Source of the DNA: Bacteroidota bacterium
Lineage (GTDB): Bacteria > Bacteroidota > Bacteroidia > UKL13-3
Assembly (NCBI GenBank): GCA_030680835.1
Contig: JAUXUD010000024.1
Location: 1-34,233 of the forward strand
Reading direction: 5' to 3'
DNA: 34,233 nucleotides
Part shown: one piece after another, positions 23,627 through 33,363 of the stretch
Numbering within the stretch: position 1 is the stretch's first letter
Layout: each line of letters opens with the position of its first letter
Translations under genes and position numbers: made by a program
The notes under the pieces: model-generated
Seen by the model: only the letters and a program-made list of their open reading frames with translations
The model's database searches: none
Told to the model about the DNA's origin: nothing

Positions 23627-23939
23627 TTAAAAAATTATTTCTACAAATTAAGGAAAGTGAAAGCTTATTTTTAAGGGAGTTAATTTTTTAATCACTGTTG
23701 TTAGAGTAATAATCATCTTGAAGGCTTAATATATTATCTTTTAGATTGCTGATAATTAGATGAATGACTTGAAAAGAAGCATGTAAAACAAATAGTAAAT
23801 CCAAAGTGTTATATATAAAATTATTAATTATGGTATGATAAAAATCTGATTTTTTTTGCTTGAACCTAACATTATTTTTCCTAATCTTGTTTCTTCTGAA
23901 TTTCATTAAAATTTTTCAAATTTTGATTTATAAAAACTC
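23627..23939. other. AT-rich divergent intergenic region
   Basis: This 313-bp space separates the asparaginase and korA genes, which point away from each other. A 72-codon minus-strand frame at 23688-23906 has the asparagine/isoleucine/lysine-rich look of translated AT-rich DNA and is not a gene. A near-match to the -7 box (AAATTTTG, 23918-23925) lies shortly before korA. I see nothing else. Confidence 0.55.
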
Positions 23940-25820
23940 ATGATAAACGCTTTAGATACCGAACTCGAATCCGTCGTTATCCGATTTGCCGGAGATTCCG
24001 GTGATGGAATGCAATTAACCGGAACACAGTTTACAAACGCCACGGCATTATTTGGTAATGACCTGGCTACATTTCCCGATTTTCCCGCAGAAATAAGGGC
24101 CCCATTAGGCACTTTAGCAGGAGTTTCCGGCTTTCAGATTCATTTTGGTTCAACCCAGATCAATACCCCGGGGGATAGCAGTGATGTTTTGGTGGCAATG
24201 AATGTTGCAGCCCTGAAAGTAAATATTAAAAACCTGAAAAAGGGTGGGGTCATAATTATTAATTCCGACGGATTTGATTCAAGAAATTTGCGTCTGGCTA
24301 ATGTGCCTGAAGACAAAAATCCAATGAATGACGGCTCATTGAGTGAATATGATGTTAAAATTGTTGATGTAACTAAAATCACCCGGGCTGCTTTGGCCGA
24401 TAGTGGTTTGGGAATCAAAGAAATTGACCGTTGTAAAAATATGTTTGTGTTGGGACTGGTTTATTGGATGTACCATCGCCCAATGGATAATACCTTAAAT
24501 TTTATTAAATCAAAATTTAAGAAAAATGAGTCGGTGATGAATGCCAATATAAAAGTATTACAGGCCGGCTGGAATTATGGAGATACCACTGAAATGTTTG
24601 CCAATAGGTATATAGTGGCACCTGCAACCATGGAAACAGGTGTTTACAGAAGCATTATGGGTAATCAGGCGGCTGCGCTGGGATTAATTGCAGCATCAGT
24701 AAAATCGAAGCTTCCTTTGTTTTATGGAACCTATCCAATTACTCCTGCTTCAGATATTTTACATGAGCTTTCTAAATATAAAAATTTTAATGCCAAAACC
24801 TTTCAGGCTGAAGATGAAATTGCTGCAATTTGTTCCTCAATTGGTGCAGCGTTTGGCGGTAGCTTAGCCATTACCGGTTCTTCAGGTCCAGGTATTGCAC
24901 TTAAGGGTGAAGCAATCGGACTGGCAACCATGCTCGAATTGCCATTGGTAATTGTAAATGTTCAGCGTGCAGGGCCAAGTACCGGCCTGCCCACCAAAAC
25001 CGAACAGGCCGATTTAAATCAGGCAATGTTTGGCAGAAACGGTGAGTGCCCTTTAATTATTTTAGCGGCGCAATCACCCTCAGATTGTTTTAATATGGCT
25101 TTCGAAGCATGCAGGATTGCATTGCAGCATATGATTCCTGTGTTCTTATTAACCGATGGATATATTGCCAATGGTGCAGAACCCTGGAAGTTCCCAAATG
25201 CGGATGAACTACCGGAAATAAAAGTAGCATTTGCTTCTGAACGGGCTGAAGGAGATGAAAAGTTTATGCCGTATCTCCGCGATGAAAAACTAACACGTCC
25301 CTGGGCATTACCGGGTACAAAAGGACTGGAACACCGCATTGGAGGTATTGAAAAGCAAAATATTACCGGTAATATTAGTTATGATCCGGCAAACCATGAG
25401 TTAATGGTTAAGCTTCGTCAGGAAAAAGTAGATCTGGTTGCCAATTACATTCCATTACAAACCATTGATAACGGTCCTGATTCAGGCGACATACTGGTAC
25501 TGGGATGGGGTGGAACTTATGGGGCACTCAGAACGGCAACATCTTTATTGCTCGAAGATGGATATAAAGTATCGCATGCACATCTGCGTTATTTAAATCC
25601 ATTCCCAAAAAATCTGGGCGAAATATTATCCAAATTCAAAACAGTAGTTGTGCCCGAATTAAACAACGGACAACTGGTAAGAATGATCAGAGACAAATAT
25701 TTTATTGATGCCATTCCATTTAACAAAATTCAGGGCATGCCATTCATGTCAAGTGAAGTAGTAAATAAAATAAAAGAAATTCTGCATAACGAGGGTTCGG
25801 TTTTGGCCTCAAAATCCTGA
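23940..25820 (+). CDS. korA: 2-oxoacid:ferredoxin oxidoreductase, fused gamma/alpha subunit
   Basis: The 626-residue protein combines two parts. Residues 10-195 are the gamma domain (FAGDSGDGMQLTG near 16-28). Residues 235-620 are the alpha part, with GTYPITPASDIL near 260-271, FQAEDEIAAI, GSSGPGIALKGEAIGLA, and the transketolase-C-like end (DILVLGWGGTYGALR). This is the usual KorA layout for 2-oxoglutarate:ferredoxin oxidoreductase, which turns 2-oxoglutarate and CoA into succinyl-CoA, CO2 and reduced ferredoxin. The korB gene follows 26 bp later. Such enzymes are oxygen-sensitive in many hosts but also serve the TCA cycle in some aerobes. Other 2-oxoacids cannot be excluded from sequence alone. 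Confidence 0.92.
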   Translation: MINALDTELESVVIRFAGDSGDGMQLTGTQFTNATALFGNDLATFPDFPAEIRAPLGTLAGVSGFQIHFGSTQINTPGDSSDVLVAMNVAALKVNIKNLKKGGVIIINSDGFDSRNLRLANVPEDKNPMNDGSLSEYDVKIVDVTKITRAALADSGLGIKEIDRCKNMFVLGLVYWMYHRPMDNTLNFIKSKFKKNESVMNANIKVLQAGWNYGDTTEMFANRYIVAPATMETGVYRSIMGNQAAALGLIAASVKSKLPLFYGTYPITPASDILHELSKYKNFNAKTFQAEDEIAAICSSIGAAFGGSLAITGSSGPGIALKGEAIGLATMLELPLVIVNVQRAGPSTGLPTKTEQADLNQAMFGRNGECPLIILAAQSPSDCFNMAFEACRIALQHMIPVFLLTDGYIANGAEPWKFPNADELPEIKVAFASERAEGDEKFMPYLRDEKLTRPWALPGTKGLEHRIGGIEKQNITGNISYDPANHELMVKLRQEKVDLVANYIPLQTIDNGPDSGDILVLGWGGTYGALRTATSLLLEDGYKVSHAHLRYLNPFPKNLGEILSKFKTVVVPELNNGQLVRMIRDKYFIDAIPFNKIQGMPFMSSEVVNKIKEILHNEGSVLASKS

Positions 25821-25846
25821 ATTATTCCAAAATAATAAAATTAACA

Positions 25847-26872
25847 ATGGAAACAGTAACAGCAAAATTAACTTCAAAAGAATTAGCCTCAGACCAGGAA
25901 GTACGTTGGTGCCCAGGTTGCGGTGATTATTCTATATTAAAACAGGTGCAAACAGTATTACCTGATTTGGGCAGACCCCGCGAAGAGTTTGTATTTATTT
26001 CGGGTATCGGATGTTCATCGCGGTTCCCCTATTATATGGATACCTACGGAATGCATTCAATTCATGGCAGGGCTACAGCTGTAGCAACAGGATTAAAAGC
26101 AACAAGACCGGATTTGTCGGTTTGGGTGGTGAGCGGTGACGGGGATTCTTTATCAATTGGCGGAAATCACTTTATCCATATGTTACGCCGAAATCCGGAT
26201 ATCAATGTATTGTTGTTCAATAACCAGATTTATGGTTTAACAAAGGGACAGTATTCTCCCACTTCAGAGCAGGGTAAAGTTACCAAATCAACTCCTATGG
26301 GTTCTGTTGATTATCCTTTTAATCCGATTGCCTTAAGCCTGGGTGCCGATGCCACATTTGTAGCACGTACTTTAGACCGTGATCCAAAACATCAGCAAAG
26401 CGTAATCAAAAAAGCATATTACCATGCCGGTACTTCCCTGGTTGAAATATACCAGAATTGTAATGTGTTTAATGACGGTGCTTTTGAAGTATACACTGAA
26501 AAAGGAACCAAAAAACAAAACACCTTAATGATGGAACATGGCATGCCTTTGGTTTTTGGAGAAAATGCCGACAAAGGTGTAAAATTAGATGGATTCAAAC
26601 CTGTTATTGTCGACCTGAACGAATCTACAGTTAACGACCTTTGGGTTCATGATGAACACGATTTGGTAAAGGCTACTATTTTATCCCGTTTTTATGACGA
26701 TGCAAGTATTGAAGGACATTTCCCCAGACCTTTCGGTGTTTTTTATGTAAATGAAAACAAAAAAACTTTCAATGATTTGTTTAATGACCAGATAGAATTT
26801 GCCAAAACAAAATATGGTACCGGTGATTTAAACAAGTTAATAGCTGGAAAAGAAACCTGGGTGGTGAATTAA
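25847..26872 (+). CDS. korB: 2-oxoacid:ferredoxin oxidoreductase, beta subunit
   Basis: The 341-residue subunit binds thiamine pyrophosphate and one 4Fe-4S cluster. Likely cluster ligands are Cys22 and Cys25 (WCPGC), Cys56 (GIGCSSRF) and Cys205 (QNCNVFND). The TPP/Mg motif is GDGDSLSIGGNH at residues 97-108, with NNQIYGLTKGQ following. No separate ferredoxin-like delta subunit is encoded nearby, in line with two-gene KorAB systems. It is translated from the same message as korA (26-bp gap) and is followed by a strong intrinsic terminator. Confidence 0.93.
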   Translation: METVTAKLTSKELASDQEVRWCPGCGDYSILKQVQTVLPDLGRPREEFVFISGIGCSSRFPYYMDTYGMHSIHGRATAVATGLKATRPDLSVWVVSGDGDSLSIGGNHFIHMLRRNPDINVLLFNNQIYGLTKGQYSPTSEQGKVTKSTPMGSVDYPFNPIALSLGADATFVARTLDRDPKHQQSVIKKAYYHAGTSLVEIYQNCNVFNDGAFEVYTEKGTKKQNTLMMEHGMPLVFGENADKGVKLDGFKPVIVDLNESTVNDLWVHDEHDLVKATILSRFYDDASIEGHFPRPFGVFYVNENKKTFNDLFNDQIEFAKTKYGTGDLNKLIAGKETWVVN

Positions 26873-26892
26873 TTAATTTCAATAATTATTTT

Positions 26893-26927
26893 AAAACGGC
26901 AATCAAATTTTTTGATTGCCGTTTTTT
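26893..26927 (+). terminator. Intrinsic terminator after korB
   Basis: AAAACGGCAATCAAA (26893-26907) pairs perfectly with TTTGATTGCCGTTTT (26911-26925) around a TTT loop, ending in a T-run. Confidence 0.9.
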
Positions 26928-27051
26928 GTTTTTACTGGCAGTGACAAAAAAATGACATACCATTTATCATTAAAAAAGACATTTTCATCCGATATGTTTT
27001 ATCATTGAATGAATATATCAAATTTTAATTGTTAAACTTTAATATCAATCT

Positions 27052-29631
27052 ATGGAAAAAAAAATTTACTCAAAAAAAGTTTTAAAAGTTATTTTTCTTC
27101 TGGCACTGGTATCTATATCAAGCTACACTTTTACAAATGTAAATGGACCCACAGGACAATACACCAATGCACCCGGTGAAGGAAATTGTACTTCGTGTCA
27201 CACCGGTTCTGCTATAGCATCAGGTACCGCCTGGAGTGCAATCACACTTTCCGGAATTCCAGTTGGAGGATATATTCCTAATTCAACTTATTCAGTGACA
27301 TTGGCAGGTTCAACTGCAGCTACCAGTAAAAATGGTTTTCAGATTACAGCACTTAATTCATCAAATACGGCTGCTGGTACATTTACTGCAGGCACCGGCT
27401 CGTCTATCCAAACCCTGAGCGGTAGAAATTATGTTAATCACAATGCCTCAGGAACCTCATTAACTTCATTTACTTTTAACTGGACTGCACCCGCAACAGC
27501 TGTTGGTAGCATCACCTTTTATGTATCATTTAACGCAACAAATGCAAGCAGTACTTCAGCAGGTGATGCCATTTATGTAAAAACATTTTCGTATCCGGTG
27601 GGTAATTTGCCAACTGCAGTTATTTCACCTCCAAACGGAACCATTGTTTGTTTTGGTGATACTTTATTTTTGCAGGGAAGCGGATTAAATAATCCAACTT
27701 CATACGCATGGACATTTCTGGGAGCCGGACCGGGAGAACCCGCAACTTCCAATTTGCAAAATCCCAAAATAAAATATCTTACAGCTGGGTTTAAAACCAT
27801 TCGTCTGGTAACATCCAATGCAAGTGGAAGTTCTGTTATAGCCCAGATTGTAGTTAATATTGCCGCCAAACCAGCAGCCACCATAACTCCTTCGGGTGCA
27901 CAGGTTATTTGTGGTAACGACTCCTTAACCTTAAGTGCTCCAGGTGGAACCGGTTTAACCTATTTATGGAGCCCGGGAAATCAAACAACTCAAACGATAA
28001 AAGTTGGATCAGCAGGAACTTTTAATGTGAAAGTTACCAATGCAAATAACTGTTTTGCAACCAGTGCGAATGTTACAACTTCGGTAACTGCAAAACCTGT
28101 AATCAGCATTACAACATCCAAAGATACTTCCTGTACCATCGATTCTATGCAGATAACAGCAAGTCCGGCACAACTTTATTATAAGTATTATATAAATAAT
28201 GTTCGTGTTGATTCTACAAATAATAATTTTATAAAACGCAAATTAGCTGCCGGTTCAAATGAAATTTCAGTCATTTCAAGTAATGGTACATGCAATAGTT
28301 TACCTGCGGTAAAAACGGTTATTACACAAAGCCAGGATCCGGCACCTATGTTAACTTGCGATACTGCCACAAGCTCTTCTGTTTCCTTTTTAATTTCAGG
28401 ATCCAACCCGCAAATTAGTTTGGATACAGGCAAAACATGGCATACACCCAATGGGGGGGCAAGTCATTTATTAAGTGGTTTAAACCCAAACCAACCGATA
28501 TTTGCTCAGGCACGGGTTGCAACCACGGGAGAGTGTACCTATTCTTTATCATCTTCAAAAACATGTGTGGCAAATGCCTGTCAACCCATAACTTTTAAAC
28601 TGAGTTTTAAAAAGAACAATTGTTTAAACTCCGACATGGATTCAGTTTCTAGTCCGGTTATTATAACAGACCTAACAGGCAATGATTATTATGTCAGATT
28701 TAATAATTCAGCTTATAGCAAATTGTTTTCTAACAATTTAATTGTTAAAAAAGGCAATAATAACCTTGCAATTTCAATTCTTGATTCATCCAATGTGGGA
28801 TGTGGCGTAAAAGATACAGTTGCGGTTTTGGTTGGGTTGAATCCGATTGCTTCAGCACCTGTTTTAATTACCGGTATGCCTGTTCATTGTACAAATGGTG
28901 ACATCAGATTTATAGTGAGTACAACACCCGCCGGAGCTAATATTTACAAGTATTACAAAAACAGCGATACAATTCCTTTCGTTACCCGGACATTGGCACA
29001 GGGTGCAGATTTACCATCAGCACCGGTTATTTCTTATAACTTCAATTCAGGTGATATGGTTAAATTGATTGCCATAGATACGGTTTATGGATGCATGAAA
29101 AGCTCAAATACACAAATTCTCAATATTGTGAAACCGGCAAATGCAGGCTTTACATTTATTAAAGAAAATCTCAAAATTGAAGTTCAGGATACCGGAAGCA
29201 ATTCAATATCGCGGACCTGGAATTTCGGTAATGGTACCATTATAAATACTGCACCTAAAATTCAAACCAATACCTATGCTACTGCTGGCAACTATAAAGT
29301 TTCATTAAAAATTGTTGATGGTTTCGGCTGTTTCAATTCTGATACACAAACAGTAAATATTGTTGCAACTGGCGTATCGCAAAACTTGCTTGGTTCAGGT
29401 CAAATGCGGGCATACCCAAATCCGGCTTCCGAAATTTTAACATTAAGCTGGAATAAAAATTTGGGTAATGAGGCAAACTTAATTGTATTGGATATACAGG
29501 GTAAAGTGGTAAAGAACCTAATTGTTGGTAATGATGAAACCATCAGCCTATCAGCTCTTTCAAGAGGTACTTACCTTCTTAAACTGATTGTCAATAATAA
29601 TTTAGGTTGGCAAAAACTGCTTATTGAATAA
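27052..29631 (+). CDS. Large T9SS protein with CxxCH motif and Ig/PKD-like domains
   Basis: The 859-residue protein has a signal peptide (lysine-rich start, hydrophobic core at about 13-26). Next comes GEGNCTSCHTGS with Cys46, Cys49 and His50, a CxxCH pattern as used for covalent heme c. The following region (to about 185) resembles the reelin-like or 'choice-of-anchor V' domain of other Bacteroidota secreted proteins that share this motif. Several Ig/PKD-like modules come after (AWTFLGAGPGEP near 220, a second near 275-345, WNFGNGTI near 723) with many cysteines between. The end, from about residue 785 (MRAYPNPASEILTLSW), is a T9SS sorting domain. It is therefore a surface or released protein. 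Whether heme is attached is unknown; a lone CxxCH can also bind metal or form disulfides. Confidence 0.85.
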   Translation: MEKKIYSKKVLKVIFLLALVSISSYTFTNVNGPTGQYTNAPGEGNCTSCHTGSAIASGTAWSAITLSGIPVGGYIPNSTYSVTLAGSTAATSKNGFQITALNSSNTAAGTFTAGTGSSIQTLSGRNYVNHNASGTSLTSFTFNWTAPATAVGSITFYVSFNATNASSTSAGDAIYVKTFSYPVGNLPTAVISPPNGTIVCFGDTLFLQGSGLNNPTSYAWTFLGAGPGEPATSNLQNPKIKYLTAGFKTIRLVTSNASGSSVIAQIVVNIAAKPAATITPSGAQVICGNDSLTLSAPGGTGLTYLWSPGNQTTQTIKVGSAGTFNVKVTNANNCFATSANVTTSVTAKPVISITTSKDTSCTIDSMQITASPAQLYYKYYINNVRVDSTNNNFIKRKLAAGSNEISVISSNGTCNSLPAVKTVITQSQDPAPMLTCDTATSSSVSFLISGSNPQISLDTGKTWHTPNGGASHLLSGLNPNQPIFAQARVATTGECTYSLSSSKTCVANACQPITFKLSFKKNNCLNSDMDSVSSPVIITDLTGNDYYVRFNNSAYSKLFSNNLIVKKGNNNLAISILDSSNVGCGVKDTVAVLVGLNPIASAPVLITGMPVHCTNGDIRFIVSTTPAGANIYKYYKNSDTIPFVTRTLAQGADLPSAPVISYNFNSGDMVKLIAIDTVYGCMKSSNTQILNIVKPANAGFTFIKENLKIEVQDTGSNSISRTWNFGNGTIINTAPKIQTNTYATAGNYKVSLKIVDGFGCFNSDTQTVNIVATGVSQNLLGSGQMRAYPNPASEILTLSWNKNLGNEANLIVLDIQGKVVKNLIVGNDETISLSALSRGTYLLKLIVNNNLGWQKLLIE

Positions 29632-29642
29632 ATGAAACGAAT

Positions 29643-29677
29643 AAAAAAACCGCCCTGTTTTTTAAGCAGGGCGGTTT
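29643..29677. terminator. Intrinsic terminator between convergent genes
   Basis: AAACCGCCCTG (29647-29657) pairs with CAGGGCGGTTT (29667-29677) over a 9-base loop. The A-run on the left is a T-run for minus-strand transcripts, so it serves the Dabb gene best; on the plus strand only three Ts follow the stem. Confidence 0.8.
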
Positions 29678-29689
29678 AATATGATATCG

Positions 29690-29992
29690 TTAAACTTCGT
29701 AATCTACAACTCTTCTCTCACTGCGGGCTTCAGCAATAAAAGGCATTATCTCTTTATGCAACGGATGCTGCTGGTAAAAATCAAGAGCCGCTTTATCTGT
29801 AAATTCACTGTATAAAACCAGATCCATGGATTCGGGTGAATGTAAAAAATCAATCCCAACTTCAATTTTTATCAGGCCTTCAATTTTTCCCTGTAATGAT
29901 TCCAGTTTTTGCTTGATAGATTTGGCGTTGGAATCCTTATCGCTGTTATTGGCAGCATCTTTTAAGTTCCAGAATACGATATGTTTAATCAT
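29690..29992 (-). CDS. Dabb (stress-responsive A/B barrel) domain protein
   Basis: The 100-residue protein is a single Dabb domain. It starts MIKHIVFWNLKD, has a central helix (KQKLESLQGKIEGL), the strand VGIDFLHSPESMDLVLYSEF, and ends with FYQQHPLHKEIMPFI and RRVVDYEV. These motifs are standard in the family, which forms dimeric ferredoxin-like barrels. Some members act as stress proteins or cyclases, most have no assigned role. There is no signal peptide. It lies downstream of dnaK on the same strand, separated by a long inverted repeat, and ends at a terminator shared with the T9SS gene. Whether it is co-transcribed with dnaK depends on that structure. Confidence 0.85.
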   Translation of the reverse strand: MIKHIVFWNLKDAANNSDKDSNAKSIKQKLESLQGKIEGLIKIEVGIDFLHSPESMDLVLYSEFTDKAALDFYQQHPLHKEIMPFIAEARSERRVVDYEV

Positions 29993-30019
29993 AATTATTT
30001 AGTATCTGTCCTTATAGTC

Positions 30020-30159
30020 AGAGTCTGAGCTAGAATATTCTCTGGCGAGGTATGCGATTTCCCCAAAAAGCGCCCCCGATAGCTATCGGGGGTGCTGGTG
30101 TACATGAGCATTTTTGGGGATGAGCATAACGCTGCCAGAGGATATAATAGACAGACTCT
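30020..30159. repeat. 140-bp imperfect inverted repeat overlapping the dnaK stop
   Basis: The left arm 30020-30069 and the right arm 30111-30159 match as inverted copies with gaps: AGAGTCTG/CAGACTCT at the ends, CTCTGGC/GCCAGAG, TATGC/GCATA, and TCCCCAAAAA/TTTTTGGGGA inside. The 41-bp centre holds a perfect 20-bp palindrome. The right end covers the dnaK stop codon (30158-30160). It looks like a small non-autonomous element or a large transcript hairpin. Confidence 0.75.
30073..30092. repeat. Dispersed palindrome, copy 2
   Basis: CCCCCGATAGCTATCGGGGG is a perfect 20-bp palindrome. Its core is shared with 2834-2847. It forms the tip of the longer inverted repeat at 30020-30159. Confidence 0.85.
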
Positions 30160-32065
30160 ATTTAACTTCTTCAAATTCTACATCCTGTACATTGTTGGTA
30201 TTGGCATTCTCGTTTCCGGATTCTCCGTTTGGAGAACCTGCTTCCGGTCCACCTTGTGGTGGTTGTTGTGCATTGTAAATATCCTGACTGGCTTCCTGCC
30301 ATGCTGCATTTAAAGTAGTCATAGCCGCATCAATTGCTTCAACATTTTTCTCGCTGTGCGCCTTTTTTAAATCAGCCAAAGCGCTTTCAATTTTTGCTTT
30401 TTTATCAGCTGGAATTTTATCACCGTACTCTTTCACCTGTTTTTCGGTTTGGAAGATTAAGCTATCCGCCTGATTTACTTTTTCAGCTTCTTCTTTGGCT
30501 TTTTTATCAGCATCTGCGTTGGCTTCAGCATCGCGTTTCATTCTTTCAATTTCAGCGTCACTCAGTCCGCTGCTGGCTTCAATTCTAATTTTTTGCTCTT
30601 TACCGGTTCCCTTGTCCTTTGCACTTACATGTAAAATTCCATTTGCGTCTATATCAAAAGTTACCTCAATTTGCGGAACTCCTCTTTGTGCAGGTGGAAT
30701 ATCACTTAAGTGAAAACGCCCTATTGAACGGTTTTGGTTTGCCATAGGCCGTTCGCCCTGCAGCACATGAATTTCAACGGTAGGCTGATTGTCGGCTGCT
30801 GTACTGAATATTTCACTGCGCTTACTTGGAATGGTTGTATTGGCTTCAATTAAACGGGTCATTACACCACCCATGGTTTCTATACCCAGACTCAACGGAG
30901 TAACATCAAGCAATAATACATCTTTCACTTCACCGGTTAAAACACCTCCCTGAATAGCAGCTCCAATGGCTACAACTTCATCAGGATTAACTCCTTTAGA
31001 CGGAGTTTTGCCAAAAAATGCTTCAACAGCTGCCTGTATAGCAGGTATACGGGTTGAACCCCCTACCAATATAATTTCGTTGATATCACTCGTAGTTAAA
31101 CCTGCACCTTTCAATGCGCTTTTGCACGGTTCTATCGTGCGCTTGATTAATTTATCAACCAATTGCTCAAATTTTGCCCGGGTTAAAGTTTTAACCAGAT
31201 GTTTGGGACCGCTTGCAGTAGCAGTAACATAAGGCAGATTAATTTCTGTTTGTGTTGAACTCGACAATTCAATCTTGGCTTTTTCAGCGGCTTCCTTCAG
31301 GCGTTGCAGTGCCATAGGATCCAAACGAAGGTCAATGCCTTCATCATTTTTAAATTCATCAGCCAGCCAGGCTATAATTTCATGGTCAAAATCATCACCC
31401 CCCAAATGGGTATCTCCGTCGGTTGATTTTACTTCAAACACACCATCACCCAATTCCAATATGGAAACGTCATGGGTTCCACCGCCACAGTCGAAAACAA
31501 CAATTTTCATGTCTTTCCCTTTTTTGTCCATGCCATAAGCAAGGGCAGCTGCGGTGGGTTCGTTAATGATTCTTTTTACATTTAATCCGGCAATTTCTCC
31601 GGCTTCTTTGGTTGCCTGGCGTTGGGCATCATTAAAGTATGCAGGTACAGTAATTACAGCATCTTTAACTTCCATCCCTAAATAATCCTCAGCGGTTTTT
31701 TTCATTTTTTGCAAAATCATTGCTGAAATTTCCTGGGGTGTATATAACCTGCCGTCAATGTTTACCCTCGGGGTATTGTTGTCCCCTTTGTCAACTTTAT
31801 ATGGTACACGTTTGGTTTCATCGCTTATTTCACTGTAGGTGTGGCCCATAAAGCGTTTGATGGAATAAATGGTGTTAATGGGATTGGTTACTGCCTGTCT
31901 TTTGGCCGGATCTCCAATTTTACGTTCTCCATCTTTTAAAAATGCAACAATGGAAGGCGTTGTTCTGCGTCCTTCGCTGTTTGCAATAACAACAGGCTCA
32001 TTGCCTTCCATTACGGAAACGCAAGAGTTGGTTGTTCCTAAATCGATTCCAATTATTTTGCTCAT
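30158..32065 (-). CDS. dnaK: Molecular chaperone DnaK (Hsp70)
   Basis: The 635-residue protein is a complete DnaK. The ATPase domain (1-385) begins [12 protein letters not shown] and has [26 protein letters not shown] and [11 protein letters not shown]. The usual FDLGGGTFDVS reads [11 protein letters not shown] here, with Cys and His at two positions. The substrate domain follows ([14 protein letters not shown]), then the helical lid, a Q/G/N-rich linker, and the EEVK end that co-chaperones bind. It folds and protects proteins in the cytosol with DnaJ and GrpE, neither of which is in this window. The stop codon lies inside a long inverted repeat. Upstream there is a sigma-54-like site and no good TAnnTTTG box. 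Confidence 0.97.
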   Translation of the reverse strand: MSKIIGIDLGTTNSCVSVMEGNEPVVIANSEGRRTTPSIVAFLKDGERKIGDPAKRQAVTNPINTIYSIKRFMGHTYSEISDETKRVPYKVDKGDNNTPRVNIDGRLYTPQEISAMILQKMKKTAEDYLGMEVKDAVITVPAYFNDAQRQATKEAGEIAGLNVKRIINEPTAAALAYGMDKKGKDMKIVVFDCGGGTHDVSILELGDGVFEVKSTDGDTHLGGDDFDHEIIAWLADEFKNDEGIDLRLDPMALQRLKEAAEKAKIELSSSTQTEINLPYVTATASGPKHLVKTLTRAKFEQLVDKLIKRTIEPCKSALKGAGLTTSDINEIILVGGSTRIPAIQAAVEAFFGKTPSKGVNPDEVVAIGAAIQGGVLTGEVKDVLLLDVTPLSLGIETMGGVMTRLIEANTTIPSKRSEIFSTAADNQPTVEIHVLQGERPMANQNRSIGRFHLSDIPPAQRGVPQIEVTFDIDANGILHVSAKDKGTGKEQKIRIEASSGLSDAEIERMKRDAEANADADKKAKEEAEKVNQADSLIFQTEKQVKEYGDKIPADKKAKIESALADLKKAHSEKNVEAIDAAMTTLNAAWQEASQDIYNAQQPPQGGPEAGSPNGESGNENANTNNVQDVEFEEVK

Positions 32066-32094
32066 ATTATTTGGTTCTTTCTTTCCCCCTTTTT

Positions 32095-32111
32095 ATCAAT
32101 ACCAATGCCAA
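32095..32111 (-). promoter_or_regulatory. Possible sigma-54-type promoter of dnaK
   Basis: On the minus strand 32111-32095 reads TTGGCATTGGTATTGAT. Compared with YTGGCACGRNNNTTGCW it keeps TTGGCA and TTG at the correct spacing and differs at three positions, one being the usually invariant C of the -12 GC. An alternative is a 7-of-8 match to TAnnTTTG (AATTTTTG) slightly upstream. Confidence 0.3.
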
Positions 32112-32210
32112 GCCCAAAAATTGTCAGTTTTGAGTAAACATTGGCATATTTCATTAAAAGTGTATGAACCTATCTGCCCAGTTGGCAGATTTTATATGAG
32201 AAAAGGATGA

Positions 32211-33179
32211 TTAAGGGGTAAAATTGGGCAATTCCCCTTCAATAACACTAACGGTAGTAGGCTCTAAACCCATGTTTAGCTGATTGAAATTACGGCTGGT
32301 AAAAATACCCAGCCCGTTACTGATATTACTATATTCTGTATTTTTTTGAGCAATACCAATGCTTGGTTTTGTGAGCTCAAGGTATCTTAAAAATTCCTGA
32401 GAACCACCATAAGTTTGGAAACTAATTCCTATGGTTTTTCGTTTTTTAGTATCATCTTTAAGTATCTTCAGCTTCAGAAAATCAAGATATGCTCTGCTGT
32501 TTATGTTTGAAAAGCAATTTTCATTCTGTGGGAAAATCGAACTCCGGGCTACATAATAGTCAACATTTTTAATTTCAAATATGTTTGGATCCGTTTCGTT
32601 AATATTCATTTCTTTATATTGGTACCGAACTATGAGGTCATATAAAAATGAATTTTTGCCCGAAATAAAACGGAACGAAAACGAATGGGAAGCGGGACTT
32701 AAACGGATGGTGATTTTTCGGTATTCTATTATTGCATCTTTAACCAGACTGGTTTGGGAGCTAAAAGTTTTATTGTTTTTTGGATTGGTCACCAGCAATT
32801 GATAAACCTCATCGTCATCGTTTTTTTTGGGTATGCTGGTTGCATAAATGGTGTTTCTTCCGGATGAGAAAAATCCCTCATTTTTAGGAATTGTATCCAC
32901 CCGATAACAGTTGAAAGTGTCTTTTGTGACGATATTAATAATTTTTACAATCAGGGTGTCGAAATATAAGGAGTCTGTAATTTGTGCTCCTGCTGATGTG
33001 CTTGAATTAACGCTGTTTTGGTAAAGTTTTTCAATCCTGATGTATTGTATGGGTTCATTTTGATCCAAAAAACAAAAGATAACAGCCATGTCTTTGTAAG
33101 GAGCATTGATTTTTAGTTCATTTTTACATCCTAAAAAGCTAATAATCAAAGCGATATAACCAATTAATTTAATTTTCAT
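32211..33179 (-). CDS. DUF4249-like outer membrane lipoprotein
   Basis: The 322-residue product has a lipoprotein signal ending ISFLGC, so Cys18 is the likely lipidated residue. The mature part resembles DUF4249 proteins: an early beta segment about demands on 'DQNEP' type residues (AVIFCFLDQNEPIQYIRIEK), VYQLLVTNPKNNKTFSSQTSL in the middle and ISNGLGIFTSRN near the end, where family members usually have a glycine-rich 'GVFGS' type motif. DUF4249 lipoproteins usually sit next to TonB-dependent receptors, but none is found here. The assignment is by general resemblance. It is upstream of dnaK on the same strand with a gap of 145 bp. Confidence 0.65.
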   Translation of the reverse strand: MKIKLIGYIALIISFLGCKNELKINAPYKDMAVIFCFLDQNEPIQYIRIEKLYQNSVNSSTSAGAQITDSLYFDTLIVKIINIVTKDTFNCYRVDTIPKNEGFFSSGRNTIYATSIPKKNDDDEVYQLLVTNPKNNKTFSSQTSLVKDAIIEYRKITIRLSPASHSFSFRFISGKNSFLYDLIVRYQYKEMNINETDPNIFEIKNVDYYVARSSIFPQNENCFSNINSRAYLDFLKLKILKDDTKKRKTIGISFQTYGGSQEFLRYLELTKPSIGIAQKNTEYSNISNGLGIFTSRNFNQLNMGLEPTTVSVIEGELPNFTP

Positions 33180-33363
33180 GAATATGCGAAGCTACCAAAA
33201 TATTCTGTCTTTTAAAAATTAATTGTCAATTGATTTGAGCAATTGCTTTAACCAGGGGTTTGAACTTTGCCGATAAAACATTACTTATCGGTATCGTATT
33301 GTCATAAGCTTACAAAATAAAACAAAATATTTTCGAAAATGAGAATTCTAATTGGTTTCAATA

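Noticed and set aside
23688-23906. Minus-strand frame of 72 codons upstream of korA
   Set aside because: Its N/I/K-rich composition is what AT-rich non-coding DNA gives, and it has no promoter or recognisable motif.
32172-32190. ATCTGCC/GGCAGAT inverted repeat as terminator of the DUF4249-like gene
   Set aside because: The T-run is on the plus-strand side only, whereas the gene is read from the minus strand; the stem is just 7 bp.
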